Shown here in pieces: positions 8,197 through 16,310 of a stretch of DNA of 43,102 bases. The position numbers and the translations under genes were made by a program. The stretch is from positions 1 to 43,102 of the forward strand of contig CAMMVF010000021.1 in assembly GCA_946500295.1 (NCBI GenBank). The letters run 5' to 3'. The stretch comes from an uncultured Clostridia bacterium (lineage in GTDB: Bacteria; Bacillota; Clostridia; Oscillospirales; Acutalibacteraceae). Positions within the stretch are counted from its first letter, which is position 1, and each line of letters begins with the position of its first letter. Under the pieces are notes generated by a model that was not told where the DNA came from, ran no database searches, and worked only from the letters and a program-made list of their open reading frames with translations.

Positions 8197-10164
8197 TTAT
8201 TTTTCGCCCTTGAGCTTCTTTATCCTGTCTCTGAGATATGCGGCGTGCTCAAATTCCAGAAGCTTCGCCGCCGCCTTCATCTCCTTTGTAAGCTCTATGA
8301 TAAGCTGCTGCTTTTCCTGCTTGGTCATCGGCTTTTTGCTGCGCTTCTCGCTCTTTTCACGGCTGGAAATCTCGAGCACGTCGCTGACCTTTTTGACTAT
8401 CGTTTTTGGCGTGATACCGTGAGCCTTGTTGTACTTATCCTGAATCTCCCGACGTCTGAGCGTTTCTGAAATTGCGCTCTCCATTGACGGGGTGACAACA
8501 TCGGCGTACATTATTACCTCTCCCGAGGCGTTTCGCGCCGCCCTGCCTATGGTCTGAATCAGCGAGCGCTCGCTTCGCAGGAAGCCCTCCTTATCCGCGT
8601 CCAGAATCGCAACCAAAGAGACCTCGGGTATATCAAGACCCTCGCGCAGAAGGTTGATGCCGACAAGTACGTCAAACTCGCCAAGGCGCAGATCCCTGAT
8701 TATCTCCATTCTCTCCACAGTGTCGATATCGTGGTGCATATAGCGCACACGGATGCCGAACTGCTCGAAGTAGTCTGTAAGATCCTCCGCCATCTTTTTG
8801 GTAAGAGTGGTGACGAGCACCCTCTCCCCTGCTGCGGCTCTGCGGTTTATCTCGGATACGAGGTCGTCTATCTGACCCTCTGTGGGTCTTACGGAGATAT
8901 TCGGGTCCAAAAGCCCCGTCGGGCGGATAATCTGCTCAACTATTTGGGTTGCGTGCTCCCGCTCAAAATCGCCGGGAGTGGCTGAGACATAGATTGCCTG
9001 GTTAATTCTCTCATAAAACTCGTCAAAATTCAAGGGGCGGTTGTCGAACGCCGAGGGAAGCCGGAAGCCGTAGTCAACAAGGCTCTGCTTTCTCGCCCTG
9101 TCGCCTGCGTACATTCCCCTGACCTGCGGCAGGGTAACGTGGGACTCGTCCACAAACAGCAGAAAGTCGTCGGGGAAGTAATCCAGCAGGGTGTAGGGCG
9201 ACGAGCCGGGAGCTCTGCCCGAGATGATTCGGGAGTAGTTTTCTATTCCCGAGCAGAAACCGACCTCCCTGAGCATCTCCATGTCGTAGCGTGTTCTCTG
9301 CTCAATTCGCTGAGCCTCCAAAAGCTTGCCCTCACTGCGGAAGTATTCAAGCCTCTGCTCAAGCTCCCTTTCGATTTCCTCAAGCGCCGCCGCCATCTTA
9401 TCCTGCGGCACTATATAGTGGGAAGCAGGATAGATACCGGCATGACGAAGCGTGCCCAGCACCTCTCCAGTGAGGGGATTGAGCTCGGTTATCCTGTCTA
9501 TTTCATCGCCGAAAAATTCGACCCTGATTATTTTATCGCTGCTGCCTGCGGGGAAAATCTCGACAACGTCTCCCCTGACCCTGAACTTGTTTCTGGTAAA
9601 GCTTATATCATTTCGCTCGTACTGAAGCTCCACGAGCTTTTGCAGCAGCTCGTCTCGGTTTTTCTCCATTCCCGGGCGCAGGCTGATGACCATATTACGG
9701 TAATCTATAGGGTTACCCAAGCTGTATATGCACGATACGCTCGAAACTATGATAACGTCCCGTCTCTCAGAAAGCGCAAGCGTTGCGCTGTGGCGGAGCT
9801 TGTCGATTTCATCGTTGATAGATGCGTCCTTTTCAATATAGGTATCGGTCTGAGCGACATAAGCCTCGGGCTGGTAGTAGTCGTAGTAGGAGACAAAATA
9901 CTCCACTGCGTTTTCGGGGAAGAACTCCTTAAACTCGCTGCAAAGCTGAGCCGCCAAGGTCTTGTTGTGCGCCAGCACCAGAGTCGGCCGCTGAACCCTC
10001 TCTATTATATTCGCCATTGTAAAGGTTTTTCCCGAGCCTGTAACGCCGAGCAGAGCCTGCTCACGGTCACCGTTGAGCACGCCCTGAGAAAGCTTATCTA
10101 TAGCCTGCGGCTGGTCGCCGGTGGGCTTGTACTGAGAGTGGAGCTTAAATTTTCCATCGCTCAT
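8197..10164 (-). CDS. uvrB: Excinuclease ABC subunit B
   Basis: A 655-residue UvrB, the damage-verifying helicase-like subunit of nucleotide excision repair. It loads UvrC after UvrA delivers it to a lesion. Visible parts are Walker A GVTGSGKT (40-47), the beta-hairpin region [10 protein letters not shown] (about 93-102), the helicase motifs DESHVTLPQ and QTIGRAARN, and a C-terminal UVR domain ([15 protein letters not shown]) that contacts UvrC. The length is normal. I chose ATG 10162-10164 with GGGAG eight bases upstream. It is the first gene of the operon uvrB-parE-parC. Its leader of about 310 bases starts at a promoter carrying a LexA box. Confidence 0.97.
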   Translation of the reverse strand: MSDGKFKLHSQYKPTGDQPQAIDKLSQGVLNGDREQALLGVTGSGKTFTMANIIERVQRPTLVLAHNKTLAAQLCSEFKEFFPENAVEYFVSYYDYYQPEAYVAQTDTYIEKDASINDEIDKLRHSATLALSERRDVIIVSSVSCIYSLGNPIDYRNMVISLRPGMEKNRDELLQKLVELQYERNDISFTRNKFRVRGDVVEIFPAGSSDKIIRVEFFGDEIDRITELNPLTGEVLGTLRHAGIYPASHYIVPQDKMAAALEEIERELEQRLEYFRSEGKLLEAQRIEQRTRYDMEMLREVGFCSGIENYSRIISGRAPGSSPYTLLDYFPDDFLLFVDESHVTLPQVRGMYAGDRARKQSLVDYGFRLPSAFDNRPLNFDEFYERINQAIYVSATPGDFEREHATQIVEQIIRPTGLLDPNISVRPTEGQIDDLVSEINRRAAAGERVLVTTLTKKMAEDLTDYFEQFGIRVRYMHHDIDTVERMEIIRDLRLGEFDVLVGINLLREGLDIPEVSLVAILDADKEGFLRSERSLIQTIGRAARNASGEVIMYADVVTPSMESAISETLRRREIQDKYNKAHGITPKTIVKKVSDVLEISSREKSEKRSKKPMTKQEKQQLIIELTKEMKAAAKLLEFEHAAYLRDRIKKLKGEK

Positions 10165-10198
10165 AACCTCATCTCCCAAACTGATATATTATGGTTAT

Positions 10199-10440
10199 TA
10201 TAACCAAGTCGCCGATGTTCCCCGCCTCTGTCGGCGGCGGGTTCCATTCAGTCTTTCGGTGGGGGTTATAATCCCCCACCGAAACCCTGAGGAGCAAAGC
10301 TCCCCGGCGACGGTTGCAATCGTCGCTGGCGTGATCAAACGAGCTTGTCACGCGGGCGAAGATTTAAATGAATTGCGCCGTAAAAATGCGCCGAGGTAAC
10401 GACCTCGCCGAAGTAAGTGAATCGCTAATCCATCGAAGCG
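10199..10440. repeat. Hairpin cassette in the uvrB leader
   Basis: Several hairpins follow each other. One pairs cccgcc with ggcggcggg; one is a long stem from ttcggtggggg to cccccaccgaa (10254-10282); one pairs gcgacg with cgtcgc near 10308. The cassette begins with an 18-bp dispersed repeat, tataaccaagtcgccgat (10199-10216), and includes a 39-bp repeat at 10331-10369 that is found inverted at 17665-17703. It is non-coding; the small frames here have no gene features. Confidence 0.7.
10331..10369 (+). repeat. 39-bp dispersed repeat, copy 1
   Basis: It starts gtgatcaaacgagcttgtca and ends gaagatttaaat. It matches 37 of 39 bases of the reverse complement of 17665-17703. Both copies lie in intergenic hairpin-rich DNA. 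Confidence 0.9.
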
Positions 10441-10462
10441 TACAAGCTCTGAGCCGGCGCAC

Positions 10463-10476
10463 CGAACATATGTTTC
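10463..10476. promoter_or_regulatory. LexA (SOS) box of uvrB
   Basis: The 14 bases CGAACATATGTTTC fit the Gram-positive LexA/DinR consensus CGAACRNRYGTTYC at every position. The box ends next to the predicted transcription start of the uvrB promoter, so LexA bound here would block initiation. uvrB is a classical SOS gene. Confidence 0.92.
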
Positions 10477-10483
10477 CAAAATA

Positions 10484-10512
10484 ATAATACTACGAAACCA
10501 AATTCTTGTCAA
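10484..10512 (-). promoter_or_regulatory. Promoter of uvrB-parE-parC
   Basis: On the minus strand TTGACA (10507-10512) and TATTAT (10484-10489) are 17 bases apart. Transcription should start near 10477, right at the LexA box. Confidence 0.82.
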
Positions 10513-10677
10513 TAGGTTGTGTCCTTTTGTATCCCCTACAAATTCCATCACGCTCTCAAACAGTTATTAGTGCAGATTTAGCATTGCTTTCAACGCTTTA
10601 ATTTGATAAAATATTTTTGTTCGGTGTACAGCAATATTATCTAAACCGCCGAAAATAATCAGTAAAGGAAATAACTT

Positions 10678-12834
10678 ATGAACGAAAATTATTCTCAGCT
10701 TGCACAGGCTATTCAAAACGGCGACAAAAAAGCCGCAGAGAGATTTTACAGTCTGACTTGCAAGCAGGCTTACCTCACCGCCATGTCCATTGTCACCGAC
10801 CAGTCGGACGCTCCGAAGCTGGTCAAGGACGTGTATGTTGGATTTTTTTCAAACATCGGTGCGCTGAAAAACCCAAACGAGCTTGAGCTTGAATTTTACA
10901 AGGAGCTTGATTCCAAAGCCAAGCAGTATCTCGACGGCAAAAAGCCCGGGCTGTTTTCCGCATCGGCTGCAGGTTCGGCAAACGCTTGGGCAGACAACAA
11001 AAGCACAGTTACAACAGCTGTAGCTCCAGACGCCGCAGCCGCAGGCATGAACACGATATATGCCCTGCCCGAGGATCAAAAGCTTGCGCTCATTATGTAT
11101 TACAGCCAAAACATGACTACGGCTCAGATTGCTTCCGTCCTCGAAATTGATGAAAACGAGGTCAAGGGAAGGCTTGCGACGGCTCTCGGCTCCATTGAAG
11201 CCCTCGCCGCTCAAGCAGGCACAAACTCAGCCTCGCTGAGCTACATGGCTTTAGAGGGAGCGCAGTCGTCAATCACCGCCCCTGCCGGGCAATTTAGTGA
11301 GATAATGCAGGCTATAGCCGCCGCCCCCGCTCAGTCTGCTCCTGCCCAGCCTGCACCCGAGCAGAATTTCGTCTCCCCCTTCTCCACAGCAGGCTCTCAA
11401 TCTGCCACTTCTGCATCAAGCCAAACCTCAAATCAGCCCGTCTCCAACACCGATGTAAAAACGGGTATGTCGCTCGGAGCTAAGATAGCTCTGATTGCTG
11501 CGGGAGTTGTGGCAGTTGCTATAATCGTCACGATTATCCTCGCCTTCACCGTTTGCTCCGATAATTCGGGCACGGACGACCGCCTCACCCCTGCAGAGAC
11601 CACTCCTGTGTATTCAAGCTCGGTCGAGCCTGAAACAGAGCCCGAGACGAAGCCGGAAAACGAGAGCACAGCAAGCTCAGGCGCTATATTTGACGAGAGC
11701 TACGCCCTGCCCGAGGATTACCAGGTAGAGGGCGGCAGCTTTGACAAAACCAGGGGCTACATTCCCGCCTTTGACGCTGACGAACAAAATACTATAGCGT
11801 TTATCGAGAACCTGCCGCAGATCAAAGCTCTCATTGATGACGACTACGCCTATATCAGAAAAGAGGTCACACAAGACCCCAATAGTAAAACCAGGAACAT
11901 ATATAACTATTACGACGGCGATCTGTCGGTATTTATCGATACAGATTCCCTCTACTCAGAGATGCCAACCAGCATCCGTCTTATGATGTACGGCGAGCTT
12001 GGTGAAAACCGCTCCATTGCCCAATCTATACTTGAGCAGATAAAGCTTGACGAGCAGATTATTAACGCTCTTCTCTACTCCGACATGAGTGATTATCCGT
12101 CTTTTGATGCGAAAAACGGCACGGGTTCATATTCGCTCTCAAACGAAATAAGTGAGGATTCAATGGACATCTCTATCAATTTCTATCCCGACGTCTCCTC
12201 AGAGGGCGATGTTCAGGTTCCAGCAAAGTATTATGATGCCGAGCTTGAAAAGGAGGTTGAATCCAACAGTCTTTTCAACAACCCCGACATAGACTTCAGC
12301 AAAGATTTATTCAACGAGGGTGTATATGATATCGGACCTTCGTGGGATAAGGATCACAGTTATTCAACCTATGACATCGGTGTAACCAGAGACCAGAATA
12401 ATGAGGTTTTAGAAAAACAGTATAACATATCTGCCAGCCTTACCACCGATTCTATTGACGACGAGATAGTATATAGCGAGTCACTCAATCTATATTACGA
12501 TGAATCAGATTACGACGACCCTAATGTATGGCTCACTATGACCTATAACTATAACGATATCGACAATACATACCGCACAGAAATCGGCAAGCTCGCCCTT
12601 GCTCAGCTTAAAAAATTCGACAAGGACGTAAAGCTAACTGCGGAGGATTTGACCTTATCTGATGACGAGAGTGAAAAGGAGGTAGAATTTGAAACCTCCT
12701 TCGGAGATGAAAAGGGAATTATTGAAATCAGCCTGACTCCGTCCTCTACAGGCGCAGTCACTACCGCAGACAGTTCAGCGCAAAATAACAACGGCAGTAT
12801 CTCCTATACGATAAGCTGGACTTACGACGACTGA
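10678..12834 (+). CDS. Sigma-like domain fused to membrane anchor and exported region
   Basis: A 718-residue protein of unusual layout. Residues 1-85 resemble a sigma region 2 fold. Residues 127-180 look like sigma region 4: ALPEDQKLALIMYYSQNMT followed by TAQIASVLEIDENEVKGRL, the helix-turn-helix core. A Ser/Ala/Pro/Gln-rich linker (about 200-262) leads to one membrane helix (265-292, rich in Ala, Val and Ile). A Thr/Glu/Pro stretch and about 380 acidic residues follow, predicted outside the cell, with no domain I recognise. The DNA-binding half would be cytoplasmic, so this may be a membrane-tethered transcription factor or a degenerate sigma acting as a scaffold. It stands alone, with its own terminator at 12866-12906. 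Domain limits are by eye. Confidence 0.75.
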   Translation: MNENYSQLAQAIQNGDKKAAERFYSLTCKQAYLTAMSIVTDQSDAPKLVKDVYVGFFSNIGALKNPNELELEFYKELDSKAKQYLDGKKPGLFSASAAGSANAWADNKSTVTTAVAPDAAAAGMNTIYALPEDQKLALIMYYSQNMTTAQIASVLEIDENEVKGRLATALGSIEALAAQAGTNSASLSYMALEGAQSSITAPAGQFSEIMQAIAAAPAQSAPAQPAPEQNFVSPFSTAGSQSATSASSQTSNQPVSNTDVKTGMSLGAKIALIAAGVVAVAIIVTIILAFTVCSDNSGTDDRLTPAETTPVYSSSVEPETEPETKPENESTASSGAIFDESYALPEDYQVEGGSFDKTRGYIPAFDADEQNTIAFIENLPQIKALIDDDYAYIRKEVTQDPNSKTRNIYNYYDGDLSVFIDTDSLYSEMPTSIRLMMYGELGENRSIAQSILEQIKLDEQIINALLYSDMSDYPSFDAKNGTGSYSLSNEISEDSMDISINFYPDVSSEGDVQVPAKYYDAELEKEVESNSLFNNPDIDFSKDLFNEGVYDIGPSWDKDHSYSTYDIGVTRDQNNEVLEKQYNISASLTTDSIDDEIVYSESLNLYYDESDYDDPNVWLTMTYNYNDIDNTYRTEIGKLALAQLKKFDKDVKLTAEDLTLSDDESEKEVEFETSFGDEKGIIEISLTPSSTGAVTTADSSAQNNNGSISYTISWTYDD

Positions 12835-12865
12835 TAATTTATATTCAACCGAATAAACCACATAG

Positions 12866-12906
12866 GGCTGTATCAAACCTAAGCACGGGCTTGATACAGC
12901 CTTTTT
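12866..12906 (+). terminator. Rho-independent terminator of the sigma-like gene
   Basis: The arms ggctgtatcaa and ttgatacagcc are followed by TTTTTATT, about 30 bases after the stop codon. A related hairpin occurs at 20701-20725. Confidence 0.88.
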
Positions 12907-12909
12907 ATT

Positions 12910-13294
12910 CCTACGTACCACTGCACTGCTCCGGTTTACACATATACCAATTTAAGTTCGGTATCCTTTTTTAACTTCGTCCTGTTTTTACTATCCTTCC
13001 TTTTGATAAAAAGTAATCCCTTTAACCGTCTGACTATTCAGAGTTTTAATTAAGGATATTACTTACCTCAACTTGACACAGATTCACACCACAGCAGTGC
13101 GGCATGTAGGATGAAGATGAGATTTGTCACTCTGAACAAATGGAAATCATGCGCTAGGATTCAAAACGAGAGACAATTAAAAAGGATTTCTTCTCGCATA
13201 AAAGGTAATTGACTATCAACGTGAAAAAAGCTCCAAAAGGACACAGACCCGTAATTGGTACAGATTTACACTAGAGCAGTGCAGTAGAACGCAG
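12910..13294. mobile_element. MITE-like element with ~60-bp imperfect inverted repeats
   Basis: The left end (from 12910, containing actgcactgctc) matches the reverse complement of the right end (13236-13294, containing gagcagtgcagt) over about 60 bp with scattered mismatches. A third copy of the end motif (13072-13111, containing acagcagtgc) sits inside, in the same orientation as the right end. No open frame of note lies between. The element is about 385 bp and non-coding. It resembles a non-autonomous transposable element or nested palindromic repeat. I could not confirm a target duplication. Confidence 0.6.
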
Positions 13295-13309
13295 GACATA
13301 AAATTGCCG

Positions 13310-14032
13310 CTATGCAAACTCGTCTATGGCTTCAAGCTGTTCAATATCATAGGTTGTTTTTCTTTGTGTGTGCTCCTGCCTGTTATTAAGATATTTATTA
13401 CTATATTTATTGTTATTATATTTATTATTATTAGTGGGCGCATTGCGACCATAGCTAAAGTCGCCATGCGTCCTTGTGCATGTCTGATTTTGCGACATAC
13501 CGGGGTCATATTGCGACCTGTTATCGGTCGTATCGCAGCCCATATCCGGTCGCATTACGTCCTTCTTTGTTTTAATTTCACGCACATGATTTGAGCTGTC
13601 AATCTGAGCTTCGCAGTCATCCGCAGTTGAGTCGGTCTTTGCTTCGCTTATGTCAATGCTGAACTGTTTTGGCAAATATAACACATATATGTGGCTCGCC
13701 TTGCCAAAGCCCTGACGACTGCGGCGAATAAGCCCGACGCTCTCAAGCTGCTTCAGGCTTTTTTTCACCGTCGTAGTGCCAAACGGCAGAGCCTGAGCCA
13801 GGGAGTCTATACTGCGGAACACATAAGCATAGCCGTCCTCGTTGACTGCGCCGTTTGCAAGCGACAAAAAGGCGGTGTTGTACAGCTCGCAGTAAAGCAG
13901 TATGCTGTTACAGCTAAGCCCAAGGTGCATTACAAACCTCGGCAGGCGCAGAAAGCTGGGTTCATTTATCTCGCTGTTTATGTTGTTTACCGGGATCAGC
14001 ATTTGGGGGTCGATGACAAATTTTTCCTCCAT
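13310..14032 (-). CDS. RepA_N-like replication initiator (winged-helix) protein
   Basis: A 240-residue protein whose first half (about 25-130) resembles the N-terminal winged-helix domain of the RepA_N plasmid initiators: an F-x-R-L-P start, a helix-rich middle with NEDGYAYV, and KQLESVGLIRRSRQGFGK before IYVLYLPK. The second half is Asn- and Lys-rich and ends TYDIEQLEAIDEFA, a tail seen in many plasmid, phage and ICE replication proteins. I chose ATG 14030-14032 because GGAG lies 7 bases before it. It is shorter than most plasmid initiators (about 300 or more). Its central coding DNA carries repeated GTCGCAAT-type words. It may be a relic of, or a part of, an integrated element. Confidence 0.72.
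   Translation of the reverse strand: MEEKFVIDPQMLIPVNNINSEINEPSFLRLPRFVMHLGLSCNSILLYCELYNTAFLSLANGAVNEDGYAYVFRSIDSLAQALPFGTTTVKKSLKQLESVGLIRRSRQGFGKASHIYVLYLPKQFSIDISEAKTDSTADDCEAQIDSSNHVREIKTKKDVMRPDMGCDTTDNRSQYDPGMSQNQTCTRTHGDFSYGRNAPTNNNKYNNNKYSNKYLNNRQEHTQRKTTYDIEQLEAIDEFA
13441..13562. repeat. Iteron-like repeats inside the RepA_N-like gene
   Basis: The word TTGCGAC or its complement recurs at 13444, 13490 and 13511. Related forms are cggtcgtatcgcag (13525) and cggtcgcattacgtcc (13547). A further pair is at 14058-14079, just upstream of the start codon (cgcattaagtcgcattgcgt). In RepA_N plasmids the replication origin is known to lie inside the rep gene. Confidence 0.55.
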
Positions 14033-14102
14033 ATTATCACTCCGTTTCAGTTTAAGACGCATTAAGTCGCATTGCGTCCTTCATAAACCCCCGTAAACGC
14101 AA

Positions 14103-14132
14103 GAAAACTTGAACGCAAATGTTCAAGTTTTC
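14103..14132. terminator. Hairpin after ybjQ-like gene
   Basis: A perfect 12-bp stem (gaaaacttgaac / gttcaagttttc) with a 6-base loop. It lies 30 bases after the YbjQ-like gene and before the RepA_N-like gene. On the minus strand the T-rich tail is weak, so the terminator role is probable rather than certain. Confidence 0.6.
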
Positions 14133-14161
14133 AAAAATTTAATTATTTAATTTCAGTTTTA

Positions 14162-14476
14162 TCAGCCTACAAATTTAACCGCCGTGCCATAAGCTAAGAT
14201 TTCAGTAGCGCCTTGAGTAACGGAGTTCGACTCAAAGTGCATACCGACTATAGCGTCGGCTCCCATTGAGACAGCCTGCTGATACATTCTGTCCCCGGCT
14301 ATCTGTCGAGCCTTTGTAAGCATTTCGTTGTAGGCCTCAAGCTCGCCGCCGACCAAATTCTTAAAGCCGGCGAGAAAGTCCTTTCCGATATGCACACTCT
14401 GCACGGTGTTACCCATTACAAGCCCCAAAATCTGAAAGCTTTTTCCGGGTATTTCATTAGTTGTAGTAACTATCAT
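14162..14476 (-). CDS. YbjQ/UPF0145 family protein
   Basis: A 104-residue protein of the YbjQ (UPF0145) family, small pentamer-forming proteins sometimes called heavy-metal-binding; their function is not settled. Family marks are TTTNEIPGK at the start, the block GGELEAYNEML, and GADAIVGMHFES near residues 75-86. The length is normal. A GGAGGG ribosome binding site precedes the ATG. It lies 81 bases downstream of ricT on the same strand and may share its transcript, and it is followed by a hairpin. Confidence 0.9.
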   Translation of the reverse strand: MIVTTTNEIPGKSFQILGLVMGNTVQSVHIGKDFLAGFKNLVGGELEAYNEMLTKARQIAGDRMYQQAVSMGADAIVGMHFESNSVTQGATEILAYGTAVKFVG

Positions 14477-14557
14477 CTTTTTCCCTCCATGTAAAATAAT
14501 ATTTTAAGCCATAGGCTTTCCAATTCTCTTTTTTCTCTTAACTGCGGCTTGCCGCCA

Positions 14558-15424
14558 TTACTCCTCAAGATCCTTGAGCTGCTGAAGCTCCTTTTTATCA
14601 ACCCTGATACGGCCGTCCTTCAAAACCTTTACCTCCTTGACCTTGAAGCTTCTGGGAGCAGCCTCGGGCGCTTTATCCATTTTTACTTTTAAAACTCCAG
14701 AAATTGGGTTTGATTCTATTACCTCTCCCTTGCCCTCCGGGGTGCTCACTATCGCACCGAGCTTCGGAGTGCGTTTGAGTAAATCCACATACGCCTCCTG
14801 CTCGTATTTCAAACAGCACATCAGTCTGCCGCAGGTTCCCGATATCTTTACCGGCGAAAGCGACAGTCCCTGCTCCTTTGCCATTTTTATTGATACGGGC
14901 TGGAACTCGCCGAGAAAGCTATTACAGCAAAACGGTCTGCCGCACACGCCGATACCGCCGAGCAGCTTGGCTTCGTCGCGCACACCTATCTGCCTCAGCT
15001 CGATTCTCGTGCGGAATACCGAGGCGAGATCCTTGACCAATGCCCTGAAATCGACCCTGCCGTCAGCGGTAAAGTAAAACAGAACCTTGCTGTTGTCAAA
15101 GGTGTATTCAACGTCTATAAGCTTCATATCAAGCCCGTGCTTTGCTATTTTTTCCTCACAAATTTTAAAGGCGTTTTTCTCCTTTTCACGGTTCTTCTCG
15201 ACGGTAGAAATATCCTCCTCGGTAGCTCTGCGTATTACAGTCTTTAGCGGGCGAGTAAGCTCCTCGTCGTCTATTTCCCTGTTCGGCATCGCCACTACTC
15301 CGCACTCAACTCCACGGGCGGTCTCTACAATCACTCTGTCATCCTCTCGGTAACTCTCCCCGTTCGGACTGAAGTAGTAAACCTTCCCCACTTCTTTAAA
15401 CCTTACTCCGATAATCTCTGCCAT
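14558..15424 (-). CDS. ricT: RicT/YaaT, PSP1-domain regulatory Fe-S subunit
   Basis: A 288-residue PSP1-domain protein equivalent to B. subtilis RicT (YaaT). With RicA and RicF it forms an iron-sulphur complex that promotes RNase Y processing of transcripts, and it affects sporulation and competence. The N-terminus GVRFKEVGKVYYFSP and the cysteine groups GVCGRPFCC and GTCGRLMCCLKYEQ (about residues 145-190) are characteristic. AGGAGG precedes the ATG, and the gap after holB is 15 bases. The holB-ricT order is conserved in many Firmicutes, which supports the call. Confidence 0.95.
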   Translation of the reverse strand: MAEIIGVRFKEVGKVYYFSPNGESYREDDRVIVETARGVECGVVAMPNREIDDEELTRPLKTVIRRATEEDISTVEKNREKEKNAFKICEEKIAKHGLDMKLIDVEYTFDNSKVLFYFTADGRVDFRALVKDLASVFRTRIELRQIGVRDEAKLLGGIGVCGRPFCCNSFLGEFQPVSIKMAKEQGLSLSPVKISGTCGRLMCCLKYEQEAYVDLLKRTPKLGAIVSTPEGKGEVIESNPISGVLKVKMDKAPEAAPRSFKVKEVKVLKDGRIRVDKKELQQLKDLEE

Positions 15425-15439
15425 TTGTGCCTCCTGTAT

Positions 15440-16273
15440 TTATAGATACCTGCTGTTATTTAAATTGACGCTCAGTACAGTCCCGACCAGGTTAAGCCCT
15501 ACGTTCCTGTCGATATACTCCCGAGCCTTAAATATATCCTCCTGCATCTTCATAAGCCCCTTGACGCTCACCGAAAGCGAGAGCTTTCTGATGATATCAT
15601 CCGAGCCTTTGCCCGTAATCGAGCAAACTGCCGCCTCCCTCAGGCACTCGCTGAGCCGGGTTAAAGCCTCGACAGCCTGAGTTCTCTCATTCAAAGCCGC
15701 CAGAGCGTAAACAAGGTCGATTTCACGGTCGCTGCATATAGCCCGAGCTATATCCTCGGCAAGCTGACCGAGCTGCGCTTTGGCATTGCCCTCAAGGTGA
15801 AAAGCCGTACACCGGGAACGAATAGTCATAAGCAGACCCGAGCTGTCAGCGCACAAGAGGATAAACAGCATCGGCTGCGGCGGCTCCTCCATCAGCTTCA
15901 AAAAGGCATTTTGAGCCGCTGTCTCCATATTATCCGCATTCGGTATGATGTACACCTTACAGTCGCTCTCGTTCGGCTTGATAATGCTGTCGGCGCAGAT
16001 TTTACGAATCTCGGATATCTTTACAATCTGCTTTTTACCCTCAAGCGCCGCCGTGTATATATCCGGGTGGTTACCGCTTTTCGCCTTCATACAGCCCTTA
16101 CACCTGCCGCAGGGGCGTTTCTCCCCCTTACACACTGCATAGGCGGCAAGCTCAGCCGCAGCGGCGGTAAGAGAAGCTTCATCGTCCGATTCCAGGGCGA
16201 CGGCGTGAGGGACTTTACCCTCGTCCATCAGCTTTTTTAGTTCGGACGGCAATACGCCGACGCAATCGCCCAT
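15440..16273 (-). CDS. holB: DNA polymerase III delta' subunit
   Basis: A 277-residue clamp-loader subunit, one of the proteins that open the sliding clamp at primed sites. It has the zinc-binding cluster CGRCKGC (about residues 55-61), the segment NAFLKLMEEPP typical of delta'/gamma, and the SRC arginine-finger motif in TIRSRC. It lacks a Walker A, as expected for delta'. It is slightly short compared with E. coli HolB (334), which is normal for Firmicutes. GGAGGAG precedes the ATG. It lies between the DUF1015 gene (37-base gap) and ricT. Confidence 0.93.
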   Translation of the reverse strand: MGDCVGVLPSELKKLMDEGKVPHAVALESDDEASLTAAAAELAAYAVCKGEKRPCGRCKGCMKAKSGNHPDIYTAALEGKKQIVKISEIRKICADSIIKPNESDCKVYIIPNADNMETAAQNAFLKLMEEPPQPMLFILLCADSSGLLMTIRSRCTAFHLEGNAKAQLGQLAEDIARAICSDREIDLVYALAALNERTQAVEALTRLSECLREAAVCSITGKGSDDIIRKLSLSVSVKGLMKMQEDIFKAREYIDRNVGLNLVGTVLSVNLNNSRYL

Positions 16274-16310
16274 TTAAATCACTCCTCCGATTAATTTCAT
16301 CCCGGCTTGC

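Larger units (their letters stand above)
10204..10677. other. Intergenic region uvrB / sigma-like gene
   Basis: This region holds the uvrB leader hairpins, the LexA box and the uvrB promoter described separately. The remaining 160 bases before 10678 must hold the promoter of the sigma-like gene, but I see no clear -35/-10 pair there. A ribosome binding site (aaagga) lies 8 bases before its ATG. Confidence 0.6.

Noticed and set aside
9139-10203. 354-codon forward frame opposite uvrB
   Set aside because: It is an antisense shadow of a clear, full-length uvrB, with no ribosome binding site and no protein-like motifs.
12603-12791. Minus-strand frame inside the sigma-like gene
   Set aside because: Low-complexity Ser-rich shadow of the acidic coding region.
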